Assembly (NCBI RefSeq): GCF_004363805.1
Contig: NZ_SNZP01000012.1
Location: forward strand, 62,001-126,000
Source of the DNA: Paludibacterium purpuratum
GTDB taxonomy: Bacteria; Pseudomonadota; Gammaproteobacteria; Burkholderiales; Chromobacteriaceae
Direction of reading: 5' to 3'
Length of the DNA: 64,000 nucleotides
A model generated the notes under the pieces. It saw only the letters and a list, made by a program, of their open reading frames with translations, did no database searches and was not told the origin of the DNA. Shown here in pieces: positions 34,603-43,360 of the stretch (position 1 is the stretch's first letter; every line of letters starts with the position of its first letter). Both the position numbers and the translations under genes were made by a program.

Positions 34603-35228
34603 GTTCCCTCCAGTGATGTCTCAAGCAGCGATTCGAAATTGGTCAAAACACGGGCCGCCAGCGGCACCAGTGCCGTGTTGCGCGGATTGTGCATCAAGGC
34701 GAAGCGCGCTCCGATGCTGGCGGCCGCCTCGGCGTCGCCTTGCTGATCGCCCAAAAACCAGCAGCAGGCCTTGGCAAAGCTGCCGCGATACGGTGCCAAG
34801 GCCGCCACCTTGTCCAGGTTGCTCGCCGCCGGCGCACCCATGACATGCTCAAAATAACGATCGAGGCCATGCCACTTCAAACCGGCCCGCACGGCCGACT
34901 CGGGCGAAGCGGAAACCACCCATTTGCGCAGATGGGGCGTCGAGGCCAGCCAGCGCTCGGCACCGGCCATGGGTTGCGACCGGGCATACCGGCTTTGCGC
35001 ATGCAACTTGCGGAAGAAAGCCGTCGCGTGAGCCAACTGATCGGCCGGCATCCCGTGATGGCGCAACCGTGTTTCCGTAGGTTGCCCCATCAAGGACTCG
35101 ACCTCATGCGACGCCGCGGACAAGCCCCAGTGGGACAAGGTCTCCAGGGTCATGCCGACTAAATCGCCCATCGAATCCATCAGTGTGCCGTCAAAGTCCA
35201 GCAAAGCAATGGCGTGATTGAAGTTCAT
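34569..35228 (-). CDS. HAD-superfamily phosphatase
   Basis: A 219-residue haloacid-dehalogenase-fold hydrolase. Motif I is LLDFDGTLMDS (D11, D13), motif II includes VVSASPES, and motif IV is FLGDQQGDAEAA. It resembles phosphoglycolate-phosphatase-like enzymes. Within a glycan cluster it may dephosphorylate a sugar phosphate. The start is ATG 35228, 3 nt after the upstream stop. Confidence 0.9.
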   Translation of the reverse strand: MNFNHAIALLDFDGTLMDSMGDLVGMTLETLSHWGLSAASHEVESLMGQPTETRLRHHGMPADQLAHATAFFRKLHAQSRYARSQPMAGAERWLASTPHLRKWVVSASPESAVRAGLKWHGLDRYFEHVMGAPAASNLDKVAALAPYRGSFAKACCWFLGDQQGDAEAAASIGARFALMHNPRNTALVPLAARVLTNFESLLETSLEGTWNLSLSSHRP

Positions 35229-35231
35229 GTT

Positions 35232-36011
35232 TCATCCTGGGAAATCGAGCATGGCCAGCGCGCTGTCCGTGCCCCACAACACCTCCACGGCGGAGGGATA
35301 AGCGTCGCCGACATCCGGTTGCCGGCGCCACGCGTGCATCGCTGCGGGACGCCGAGAGCGAGAGTAGGCGGTGACTTTCGCTAGATCGTTTTCGACCACC
35401 TGCGAGGCATAGCCCAGCAAACCGGTCGCTTTGGCGTCCAGCGCCGACGCGACATCGATGCATCGGCACCGGGCATTCGGCAAACGACTCGCGGCGAAGC
35501 GATCCAATGCCTGGTTGGAGAAATCCCCCGCATAGGGCAGGTCTTCGTAATACAAGGCGTTCGGGCAGGCACGCCGACACGCCTCGCGGACCATGACATG
35601 CTCGATATGCCCGCCGATGCCCATTGGCGCCAGCACCAGGTCGAAGCCCGCCGCAGCTTGCGCGACCGCCACGCAGGCCAATTCGAACAAGGCATCCTCC
35701 TCGGGCTCGCGTAGAACGAAGATCGACGCGATGGAGGGATAGCCCCGCAGCAAGGTCTCGGCGAAATCGAGCCGCCGCAACGCGATGTCATGGCGTGCAC
35801 AGAACACCTCGTCCTCCCGACAGCGCGCGGCGGTAATGGCATCGGCGCCGTGTAACTCGGGGGCGTAAGGCGCATGACAACTGCGCACAAACAACGTTAA
35901 TTGGTGCTTTTGCCAGCCGCGTAAGGTCGATCCCTTAGCCAGCAAACCGCCTAGAGAGAAGGCGGTATCATCGGAATGCGGCGACAAAATCAAGACACGC
36001 CGCGTCGTCAT
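35232..36011 (-). CDS. PIG-L/LmbE-family deacetylase
   Basis: A 259-residue PIG-L family protein. The zinc motif reads PHSDDT (H12, D14, D15), where the common form is HPDDE, and the second motif is GGHIEHVMV (G-H-x-x-H). These enzymes remove acetyl from N-acetylglucosamine in glycolipids or small thiols. The Glu-to-Thr change at the end of motif I removes a residue near the active site and may lower or shift activity. The start is ATG 36011, ATGA-coupled to the preceding gene. Confidence 0.85.
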   Translation of the reverse strand: MTTRRVLILSPHSDDTAFSLGGLLAKGSTLRGWQKHQLTLFVRSCHAPYAPELHGADAITAARCREDEVFCARHDIALRRLDFAETLLRGYPSIASIFVLREPEEDALFELACVAVAQAAAGFDLVLAPMGIGGHIEHVMVREACRRACPNALYYEDLPYAGDFSNQALDRFAASRLPNARCRCIDVASALDAKATGLLGYASQVVENDLAKVTAYSRSRRPAAMHAWRRQPDVGDAYPSAVEVLWGTDSALAMLDFPG

Positions 36012-36946
36012 TGCGCGCCCTCGGGCAGCGCAACGGCCAGTTGAAGCAAACTGCCGACCCATTCTTCCAACACCCAGGGACTCACCAGTTCGGCCATGGC
36101 CTGGCGCCGGGCGAACAAATCGTCGCGCCGGCGCCGCACCGCCGCCAACGCGGCCACCATCTCGCCCTCGCCTTCCGCAATCCGGACAAAATCCGGCGCG
36201 GTGTCGGCAAGCGCCGGCGCCCAGCCCACCGCGGAGGAAATCACCGGTACCCCGGATGCCAACGCTTCGAACAGCACCATGGGCTGCCCTTCGGAAGCGC
36301 TGGTCACCAGTAGCACATCCATCTGCCGATACAGTGCCGGGCAGGCTTCGATCGGAACCGCGCGGCGATCGTGATGCCGCACCGCGAACCCCAACGCCGC
36401 CACTTGCTCCGCAATCGGTGCCAGATCCTCCCCCACCAGGCTCACCTCGAACTCGGACCGGTCCGGCGCCGCTTGCGCCAAGACCGCCAGTAGGATCGGC
36501 AACCGTTTGATCGGGTCATTTCGACCGATCCAGCCGACCGTGAAGCGTGGCGGCAACGTCTGGCGCGGGCTGAACGCTTTCAGCGCGCCGATCGGGCTCG
36601 CCAACAAACGGCATCGGCCGAGATCGACGTCATCGCGCATCAGCAAGGCACCAATCGCCGGATGACACAGCCACAAGGCACCGGCCTCGCGAACCCCGCG
36701 ACGCCCCCCTGCCCGGCTATACAAACCGGGGTCGTCGAAAAAGTCGTGGATACAAACCACCGTCCGCGCCGGATCGGGCGTGTGGTGGGCTTCTGCGGTG
36801 CGCAGGGCGATCCAACGGTCGGCGGCTATCTGCGGCGAGGAGGAAATCGTGACACGCACCGTATCGCTACTGGCGGCGGCAAAATGGCGTTTGAGGTCCT
36901 CGAACAGCCAGCCATAGTCTTCGGCATAGACGTTGATGTTCAGCAT
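36008..36946 (-). CDS. Glycosyltransferase family 4-like enzyme
   Basis: A 312-residue GT-B glycosyltransferase. FTVGWIGRNDPIKRLPILL begins the donor domain, and EGQPMVLFEALASGVPVISS supplies the E-x7-E motif. The start is ATG 36946, overlapping the upstream gene by 7 nt; the open frame from 37063 is out-of-gene extension. Its acceptor is unknown. Confidence 0.88.
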   Translation of the reverse strand: MLNINVYAEDYGWLFEDLKRHFAAASSDTVRVTISSSPQIAADRWIALRTAEAHHTPDPARTVVCIHDFFDDPGLYSRAGGRRGVREAGALWLCHPAIGALLMRDDVDLGRCRLLASPIGALKAFSPRQTLPPRFTVGWIGRNDPIKRLPILLAVLAQAAPDRSEFEVSLVGEDLAPIAEQVAALGFAVRHHDRRAVPIEACPALYRQMDVLLVTSASEGQPMVLFEALASGVPVISSAVGWAPALADTAPDFVRIAEGEGEMVAALAAVRRRRDDLFARRQAMAELVSPWVLEEWVGSLLQLAVALPEGAQ

Positions 36947-37884
36947 TCGCAGCCATCCGGCTGAGCCTCGACATAAAAACCATCGACGGCGGCCCCCCAT
37001 CCCGCGCGATCGTCGTCGGGCAAACGATGCGCGTCGATGTGATGCATGCCGCCGTGGCGCCAACTGTCCCCGCCTGCGACCAACACCGGGCTCTCCGGCA
37101 GCTCCCGCTCGCGGTATCGCTCTGGGTTCAGTTCGAGAATCTCGAAGGCCCGCACCGCCGTGCCGTATTGCGGATAGCAGTCCTGCGCCCAGCGCAGCAG
37201 TCGCCCCTCATCGTTAAGCAACCGCCCGGCCGGTCGAGAACCCCTGACATCCGCCGTGCGGAGCAGTCCGGCTGGGTGGGGCCGCCAACCGCCGTCGAGT
37301 TGCGCGGAGGTAAACAGCGTCAAGTCATCGTGTTTCTCGAAGCTCGGGCAGGCAAACAAATACCAGTTACCCTGCCAGAAAAGCGGGGAAGGATCCGCCA
37401 ATGCGCCAGGCACCAGCACCCCCTCGTCATGCCAACGATGCGGAAAGGACGCTGCCCGGTAGAGGTGAACGCCGCCCGCATCGGTGGACTCCGGTGTCAT
37501 CCATATCTCGCCGCCGTGCTCGAAAACGTGGGGGTACGAGAGATGCCAAGGCTCGCGCAACACAATGCCGTCGTATGTCCAGTGCCGAAGGTCCGCGCTT
37601 TGCGCATGGCCGATCTCGCCTTTGTCGGCGTTCCGGTTCCAAATCTCGAAAAACAGGTGCCAACTCTGGTTAAGACGAATCAGGAAAGGGTCGGCGACGA
37701 AATCCGCCGCCACATCGGTGATATCGGCTTTGGTCAAGATAGGCGAGTCGGGCACCCGTAGCGCCAAGGGCGAGGCGCCAAAAGCCAAACCGATGGACCA
37801 GATCTGCCCACTCATCGGGGCGATGCATCCGCCAGAGACCGTCGGCCGGCAGTGGGACAGCGGCCGTCCATACGCATCAAGCAT
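36940..37884 (-). CDS. GINT1-N/GH43-like five-bladed propeller protein
   Basis: A 314-residue protein with the pattern DFVADPFLI...HLFFEIWN...GEIGHAQS...HLSYPHVFE..GEIWMTPES, repeated blades as in GH43-like propellers. It resembles the N-terminal domain of glucosamine inositolphosphorylceramide transferase (GINT1), found in bacterial glycan clusters. The catalytic role of this domain is not settled. It leads the glycan operon. The start is ATG 37884; ATG 37815 (MSGQIWSIGL) is a possible alternative since the homology begins about there. Confidence 0.72.
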   Translation of the reverse strand: MLDAYGRPLSHCRPTVSGGCIAPMSGQIWSIGLAFGASPLALRVPDSPILTKADITDVAADFVADPFLIRLNQSWHLFFEIWNRNADKGEIGHAQSADLRHWTYDGIVLREPWHLSYPHVFEHGGEIWMTPESTDAGGVHLYRAASFPHRWHDEGVLVPGALADPSPLFWQGNWYLFACPSFEKHDDLTLFTSAQLDGGWRPHPAGLLRTADVRGSRPAGRLLNDEGRLLRWAQDCYPQYGTAVRAFEILELNPERYRERELPESPVLVAGGDSWRHGGMHHIDAHRLPDDDRAGWGAAVDGFYVEAQPDGCEC

Positions 37885-38116
37885 TCCATGGGCACAGTCC
37901 TTTCGCGCAACACCTTCAAAACAAATGACTGCCGATTATTTTCTAATATGCTAATTGCATGCTAGCACGCAATAAATGTTATTGGAATAACGTATTTGCT
38001 TTGATTGATTACACTGAATAACAGTGCCGAGAACCTGGCGGGAGCGCGCTTTGACTTCGTTTCAACATCAATCTATATCTTCGATCACCAACAGGGCCAT
38101 CGGGGGGCTCAAGACC

Positions 38117-38938
38117 ATGGGGCAATTCCGGCTTGGCGTCGTGGTCACGGCGAGCGCGCTGGCATCGGTTTTCGGCACCACGGCGGCTTTGGCGCAAACC
38201 ACGGTCACCATTTTGACCGACGATGCCTACCCGCCGTATTCCTACATGGATAAGCAACAGGCCATAGGCATCTATCCCGATATTCTTCGAGCGGCCGCGA
38301 AGCACATCGCCGGTTACCGGATCGAGCTCAAGCCGACCCCTTGGCGCCGGGCGATGGCACAACTCCAGGCCGGCACCGAATTGGCTGCCGCACCGCCCTA
38401 CTATCGCCCCTTGGAACGCCCTTACATCGGCTCCTACTCGGCACCGATGCTCGATGAACACGTCGTGGTGTTTTGCGGCAAACAGATCTTCTCCGATACG
38501 CCACGTCAGCGCTGGCCGGACGACTTCCTTGGGCTATTGTTCGGCAATAATTTCGGTTTCCTGCTGGGGGGCGACAACTTCTGGCGCGCGGCACGGAGCG
38601 GAAAGATCCATATCGAAGAGGCGCCGGGCAGTCGCGCGAATCTATTGAAGCTGGTCGACAAACGCATCGATTGTTATCTGAACGACCAATTGGCGGTGCG
38701 GATCGAGCTGGGCCGCATGCAGAGCCTGGGACTATTAAGCGCAGCACAACGCCAACAAATCCAGGAAGGGCCGACCGTCTCCACGGAGCAAAGTTATGTC
38801 GGCTTTACCAATCGAGACAACGGCAAGTTTCCATTCAAGGACGATTTCATCAAAAAGCTCAATGCTGCCCTGACGACGCTGCATCAATCCGGCGAAATCA
38901 CCCGCATTGTCGGGCGCTACCTCAACGGTAAAAATTAA
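38117..38938 (+). CDS. Periplasmic substrate-binding protein (SBP_bac_3 type)
   Basis: A 273-residue protein with a clear Sec signal peptide (about 1-25, ending ALA before QTT). The fold is that of amino-acid-type binding proteins: VTILTDDAYPPYSY, then GIYPDILRAA, and a C-terminal FIKKLNAALTTLHQSGEI. No permease or ATPase gene is next to it, so it is an orphan that may serve a distant transporter or sensor. I chose ATG 38117 at the start of the signal peptide rather than upstream GTG or TTG codons. The upstream 230 bp is AT-rich and contains CACTG-AATAA-CAGTG at 38012-38026. Confidence 0.85.
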   Translation: MGQFRLGVVVTASALASVFGTTAALAQTTVTILTDDAYPPYSYMDKQQAIGIYPDILRAAAKHIAGYRIELKPTPWRRAMAQLQAGTELAAAPPYYRPLERPYIGSYSAPMLDEHVVVFCGKQIFSDTPRQRWPDDFLGLLFGNNFGFLLGGDNFWRAARSGKIHIEEAPGSRANLLKLVDKRIDCYLNDQLAVRIELGRMQSLGLLSAAQRQQIQEGPTVSTEQSYVGFTNRDNGKFPFKDDFIKKLNAALTTLHQSGEITRIVGRYLNGKN

Positions 38939-38939
38939 A

Positions 38940-38967
38940 GCCGCGCTTGCCATGCAACAAGCGCGGC
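38940..38967 (-). terminator. Rho-independent terminator for the halovibrin-like gene
   Basis: GCCGCGCTTG (38940-38949) and CAAGCGCGGC (38958-38967) form a perfect 10-bp stem. Read leftward it is followed by TTTAATTTTT, so it terminates the minus-strand gene ending at 39007. It begins right after the stop codon of the convergent binding protein, so the hairpin may also protect that mRNA end. Confidence 0.8.
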
Positions 38968-39006
38968 CCTGCCAAGCATCGAATCGCGCCAGGTCAGACG
39001 AACGGA

Positions 39007-39882
39007 CTACCCAGGGCATTGCCCGCTTGGGTATTGCTGATCGGACGGGTTATAGGAAAAGGTGAAACTCGAGCGGACATCCAGCCGAATGACCGGCAGA
39101 AAGATTCCCGCCACTTGGCAAAGATCCATCTGATCGTACTTGGCGTTTGCCAAGCCTGGATTGGTGCGTTCGGAATCGTAAAAAAAGGCTTCCAGGGGCA
39201 GGCGGCTCGGCTGCCCCTGCGGCCATGACGCCGCAATCAATTCATCCCATTTTGACCAATGCCCAATAGACCCAGAATCCACGGTCGCTTTCAAAGACTG
39301 TAAAAATAGATTGGGATTAATCACGGAAAAAGTGCAATTCCGACTCGTACTACTTTGATAGGCGGCAACCCATTGTGCCGAAGTGCTGATGCCCGCATTT
39401 GGACAGGAGGCATAATCCGGCCCTGGGACCCCCGACGAGCCCCCGCAACGGTAATTTGCCGTAGAGCCAGAGGTGCCCGCATCTCGCGGATAAATGCAGT
39501 TATAGCGAATGTCGTAAAAATTATCGACAACAAAGCTTGTTGGCTTAAAGATAAATCCATTCGCATGATACAACGTATTACTCCCCTGCCATCGTTCCGG
39601 ATGCATGTCGGCGCGCCAATAGGAGAACGACACGGCATTGTTGCTAGGCGGAGGATCCCATGCGTGATAGTTGCCATGTTCGGTGGTGCGCATGATGATC
39701 CCCGAGCAGTAGTGCGCCGGCACTCGGACGCCGTCACTATCGGTGCAATCGTCCACGATGGTGTTGAACCGGGTGTTGAGCTGGGCAGCCACTTCGCTGC
39801 CCGTGGGCCCAGCCCAAGCCGCCATGCTGCCACCGACCAACCATTGCGCCAGGCAAAACACCAACAGAAATAGAGTTCTCAT
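39007..39882 (-). CDS. Halovibrin (HvnA)-like secreted protein
   Basis: A 291-residue secreted protein with a Sec signal peptide (about 1-24, cut near AWA-GP). The mature part resembles halovibrin HvnA, the family named for Vibrio fischeri ADP-ribosyl/NAD-active secreted enzymes: an early LNTRFNTIVDDC, CSGIIMRTTEHGNYHAWDPPPS, VSFSYWRADMHPER, and SWPQGQPSRLPLEAFFYDS. Several paired cysteines fit an extracellular disulfide protein. The start is ATG 39882, with AGGAGT 5 nt upstream. It lies next to the Ig-like gene array and may be secreted with it. The family match is from memory. Confidence 0.65.
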   Translation of the reverse strand: MRTLFLLVFCLAQWLVGGSMAAWAGPTGSEVAAQLNTRFNTIVDDCTDSDGVRVPAHYCSGIIMRTTEHGNYHAWDPPPSNNAVSFSYWRADMHPERWQGSNTLYHANGFIFKPTSFVVDNFYDIRYNCIYPRDAGTSGSTANYRCGGSSGVPGPDYASCPNAGISTSAQWVAAYQSSTSRNCTFSVINPNLFLQSLKATVDSGSIGHWSKWDELIAASWPQGQPSRLPLEAFFYDSERTNPGLANAKYDQMDLCQVAGIFLPVIRLDVRSSFTFSYNPSDQQYPSGQCPG

Positions 39883-39965
39883 CGCTTACTCCTTGGTGAA
39901 GCGGCCTCCAAAGTGCGATACGAATGCCAAATGGCACGTCCGCATCGCACCTTGGATCGCCAAGC

Positions 39966-42110
39966 CTATTTCTTCTTCGACACCAGTTGGAACACGTGGG
40001 CATCGGATAGCTGCGAACCGCGTACCGTGGCGGTTACCCTGAAATTGCCAACATTGGCGCCGACAAAGATACCCGGACATGGCGCAAGGCCGTCGGCACC
40101 AACGTTCGCCTCGGCTTCCATATCGCTCGTGCCGGCTATGCCGTGCAAAAAACGGGTGCCGGTTGCCGTTGCATTCGAGTCAATATCGCCATCTGCGTCG
40201 ACTTTGTCGTTGATCCGGAAATTCACCGTGCCATGTTCTACCGGATTGCCCGAGATATCCGTCACCCTGACTCGTGTCCAGCCATCATCGAACGTCTCGC
40301 CCAACACACCTTCCAAATTGGGGAAAGGCCTGCGGAATTCGACATGGGCAGGCTGGGATGCCTCGTGAACGCTGATGTTTTTGCGCGTTGAGCAAGACGG
40401 CAAGCCCGTATTGGAGATGTTAAGTCGGAATAATCCGGGGACATCGTTGATGTTCATATCTGGAACAACGGCCTTACCCTCGTCATCGGTGGAGATAAGT
40501 ATGCTTGGGCCCATATTTTGCACGAAGCGTCCGCCCGCACCGTTCGAAGTAATAATGTGGAACTGCACGTGCGCATTGGGCATGAGCGCCCCGCGCTCGT
40601 CCTTGGCCACCACCCACCAGCGATTGCGAACGGTTTCAGCGCGCGAGGCGCTCACCTGCTCGTTGATCGGCTCGAACGAGTTGATCACCTTGACTGTCAG
40701 ATCCAGCGTCGCACGCACTGTGGGGAAATCGTCCCACGTGGCCACCAATTGATATTCGCCGCCGGTTTGGCCGGCATACAGCTCCGGCGTACTGGTCATG
40801 CCATCCCGGTCGGTGGGCGGGCACTGCACGATCTGTAGCGAACCGCTAAAATACGGCACAGGGGCTTCGCTGTCCTCCGGATCGACATCGGACCCGTCTC
40901 GGTTTTTGATTGCCACCGTGACGGTGGCACCGATGACGGGATCGCCTATACCGGTATACAGCAGGAATTCCACCGGGCCGCACGCGTCGTCGACAGTGGC
41001 TGTGATCGGATCGGTTTCCGGATCCAATGTCGAGCCCTGGGGCGGGCGCCCTTCCTTGATGTGGACAGATAGCGGCTGACTCAAACCCTCGTCGCCATCG
41101 CAGGTCAATCCAATGGCGATATTACCGACGCGCGGACCGGCAATGATCGTCCCTGCGGGCAAGGTCACGATGCCGTCGCGATCGCACTGCGCAGAGAAAC
41201 TGGGCTCTCCCGTGTTGAAGTGGGTGCCGGTGGTATCCGCCGGATCGAGCGTAAACACCGCCAAGGCGTTAGGCAGCACCGGCGTTCCCGGGCCATCTTC
41301 CCGCAATTGGAAACGCAGGGCGGGGAAAGGCCTGTTAGTCGCCACATCGGCCACCGGACCATCCATCAGCGTCGCCGTAAAACCATATCGGTACTGTAGG
41401 GAGATACCGGTCACCACACAGGCACAGCCATTGCAAATTTTGTCGGCGCCGCCGTTGGGCCAGGCCGCCGACGGGCCAAAAGTCAGGTTGTAGGTTCCCG
41501 GGTTGACATGTCCTTGTTGAGCGCCATCTTGTCCAATCGCAAAGGGGTGTTGAATCCATTGCACATTGGGGGCGCTACTGCTGGTCACGTCCAGGAAATC
41601 CTGGGAGTAAGTATTCGAGCCGTTGCCAAATGTCACACGGTACTGGTGCGTGTTATTGGCTCCCGGGCTACTCAGGCAGTTGTAGCCGCTATTGAAGGGG
41701 TTACGAATGCTGTAGAAGGAAAGCACCATCTGCCCACCCCGTTGCACGACGATATCGCGCTGCATCATACTGCCGAGCGCGGTGTTTGCCGCTGTATTGG
41801 CCATGCCGGGCTGGGTTCCGGCCAAGACAACCATACCGTAGGTCTGGCCGGTGATCGCGGCGGGCAACTGCGACTGGTACTGCGTCATTAAGGCGTAGTC
41901 GCGGTCTTCGATGCGCAAGTAACCGCTAACCAGCTCCCACTCGGTCGGCATGAACCGACTGGGACTGGTAATGGAGCTGCACTGATTGTGGTCCGGCGCC
42001 CCAATTTCATCATGCACTAGCAAGCCATTGCGCAGTAAATTCCTTGGCTGTAGTGTGCCTCGCTCGGTAGAATCGGCATATCCGATGACCTCATTGTCCA
42101 AGTCCAACAT
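39966..42110 (-). CDS. Large Ig-like repeat protein with N-terminal jelly-roll domain
   Basis: A 714-residue protein of unknown function. Residues about 1-245 look like a beta-sandwich carbohydrate-binding-like domain with several cysteines (ICNGCACVVTG). The rest is a chain of Ig-like or invasin-type repeats of about 100 residues, with motifs such as DPADTTGTHFNTGE and NRWWVVAKDERGALMPNAHVQF. The latter also occurs in the proteins at 49.5-54.9 kb. There is no signal peptide, although ATG 42110 has a good GAGGAG upstream. An adhesin-like or matrix role is inferred; the export route is unclear. Confidence 0.65.
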   Translation of the reverse strand: MLDLDNEVIGYADSTERGTLQPRNLLRNGLLVHDEIGAPDHNQCSSITSPSRFMPTEWELVSGYLRIEDRDYALMTQYQSQLPAAITGQTYGMVVLAGTQPGMANTAANTALGSMMQRDIVVQRGGQMVLSFYSIRNPFNSGYNCLSSPGANNTHQYRVTFGNGSNTYSQDFLDVTSSSAPNVQWIQHPFAIGQDGAQQGHVNPGTYNLTFGPSAAWPNGGADKICNGCACVVTGISLQYRYGFTATLMDGPVADVATNRPFPALRFQLREDGPGTPVLPNALAVFTLDPADTTGTHFNTGEPSFSAQCDRDGIVTLPAGTIIAGPRVGNIAIGLTCDGDEGLSQPLSVHIKEGRPPQGSTLDPETDPITATVDDACGPVEFLLYTGIGDPVIGATVTVAIKNRDGSDVDPEDSEAPVPYFSGSLQIVQCPPTDRDGMTSTPELYAGQTGGEYQLVATWDDFPTVRATLDLTVKVINSFEPINEQVSASRAETVRNRWWVVAKDERGALMPNAHVQFHIITSNGAGGRFVQNMGPSILISTDDEGKAVVPDMNINDVPGLFRLNISNTGLPSCSTRKNISVHEASQPAHVEFRRPFPNLEGVLGETFDDGWTRVRVTDISGNPVEHGTVNFRINDKVDADGDIDSNATATGTRFLHGIAGTSDMEAEANVGADGLAPCPGIFVGANVGNFRVTATVRGSQLSDAHVFQLVSKKK

Positions 42111-42136
42111 ACTGTTTCTCCTCTTCGCTCAACCCA

Positions 42137-42156
42137 CACCAGCAGGATTGCTGGTG
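42137..42156. terminator. Hairpin between array genes
   Basis: CACCAGCA-GGAT-TGCTGGTG is a perfect 8-bp stem 43 nt after the stop of the leftward-reading gene at 42199-43284 and 27 nt before the next gene. No T-run follows, so full termination is doubtful; it may stabilise or separate transcripts. Confidence 0.4.
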
Positions 42157-42198
42157 GAACCACAGAACGGCGCGCATTCCCCTACCCCGCTTGCTTCT

Positions 42199-43284
42199 TC
42201 ATCGATGGGGAAGCCACGTAAGTGCATAGGCTTTGGCTATTTCGGGATGGCCTTCCATCATCAGCCTCAACGAGCCGGTATCGGGAACGACCACATTCGT
42301 ATCGACCGCGTACAAGGGCACCGAGTAGGGAAAGAGAGGGGTGTCTGCAGGATGTAAAATTATCGACCGGCTCTGATTGGCCGCATCCTGCAGATAGAAA
42401 GTATCCGGGAAGCCTTCATCCACCACCGCCCTGACGGGAATATAGGGCCAAGCGCTATCGCCGCTCCCGATCAAACGAATCGTGTCCGTAAGGCACGTGC
42501 CGCGGGTGATGGTGAACGGCGGTTTGTTCTCAAACGCGAACGTGTCCGCAGCGGGCGCCAGGGCCAGATCGAGGCGAGCCGGCGAACATTGCGAATTAGT
42601 CGTGCGGCAGGTCGCCACGATGGCAAACATGCCGGGGCGTTTACCCGGCACCAGCCGGGCCGCAGGCGTAATGCCGTCGGTGTAAGTGGTCAATGTCACC
42701 CGCGCCGAGGCGTTGGACTCGAAAGTGGTATCGGTGTCGCCTTGAATTTCCAGGTCGATCAGCGCTTGGTCGATGGCGGTGCCAGACGCATTCGATGCCT
42801 TGATGCGCACGGCTTTAGGGAAAAACTCGTCATCGACAAAGCCGGTTTGTTGGTCGCCTTCGATCACCGTCAGGTGATCGACATTCGGTAAGGGGTTTCC
42901 TTGCACGACGAGCGGCGCACTCGGCGTATTTTCCGCAGCGCTATTTCTCGCCAGAACGGAAAAATTGCCTGCAATGGGGCCCGCCCGCACCTGCACGGCC
43001 GCCAGACCGCCGTTGTCGGTCACGACCGAAACGGAGCGCCGCCATGTTTGGCTGCCGGTTGCATCCTGCGGGTTGCGTACCTGGGGCGCATTGGGATTGT
43101 CCGAATCCACGACAAAGGAAATGGTCTGCCCATCGACGCCTGGGTATGGCGTGACGGCCTCGACCAGCCGGGCGGTCAGTAGGTGCGAAAACGTCTCGCC
43201 GGGCGCCGCGGTCATCGGCCAAGGCAATGTATTGCGCACAAACGACAAGCTATAAAGCGTACTGCGTGGCTTTGCATTAGACAT
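42199..43284 (-). CDS. Ig-like repeat protein of the array (361 aa)
   Basis: I do not recognise this protein beyond its repeats. It has Ig-like beta-sandwich modules; a diagnostic segment is LTVIEGDQQTGFVDDEFFPKAV, closely matched in the next gene (LTITQGDRQTGFKDDQSFSAAV). Both also end with WPYIPV-x-A-V-x-E/T-G-F/Y-P-x-T-F. No signal peptide is seen. I chose ATG 43284, six to seven nt after GAGGGA, rather than the ATG at 43290, which is too close. It is a paralog of 43361-44437. Confidence 0.65.
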   Translation of the reverse strand: MSNAKPRSTLYSLSFVRNTLPWPMTAAPGETFSHLLTARLVEAVTPYPGVDGQTISFVVDSDNPNAPQVRNPQDATGSQTWRRSVSVVTDNGGLAAVQVRAGPIAGNFSVLARNSAAENTPSAPLVVQGNPLPNVDHLTVIEGDQQTGFVDDEFFPKAVRIKASNASGTAIDQALIDLEIQGDTDTTFESNASARVTLTTYTDGITPAARLVPGKRPGMFAIVATCRTTNSQCSPARLDLALAPAADTFAFENKPPFTITRGTCLTDTIRLIGSGDSAWPYIPVRAVVDEGFPDTFYLQDAANQSRSIILHPADTPLFPYSVPLYAVDTNVVVPDTGSLRLMMEGHPEIAKAYALTWLPHR

Positions 43285-43360
43285 CGTCATTCCCTCGGGT
43301 AGGATTGATCAGAGCGGCGAATTCAGATGGATACGGATAGGCGCCGCCAGGTCTACAGGA

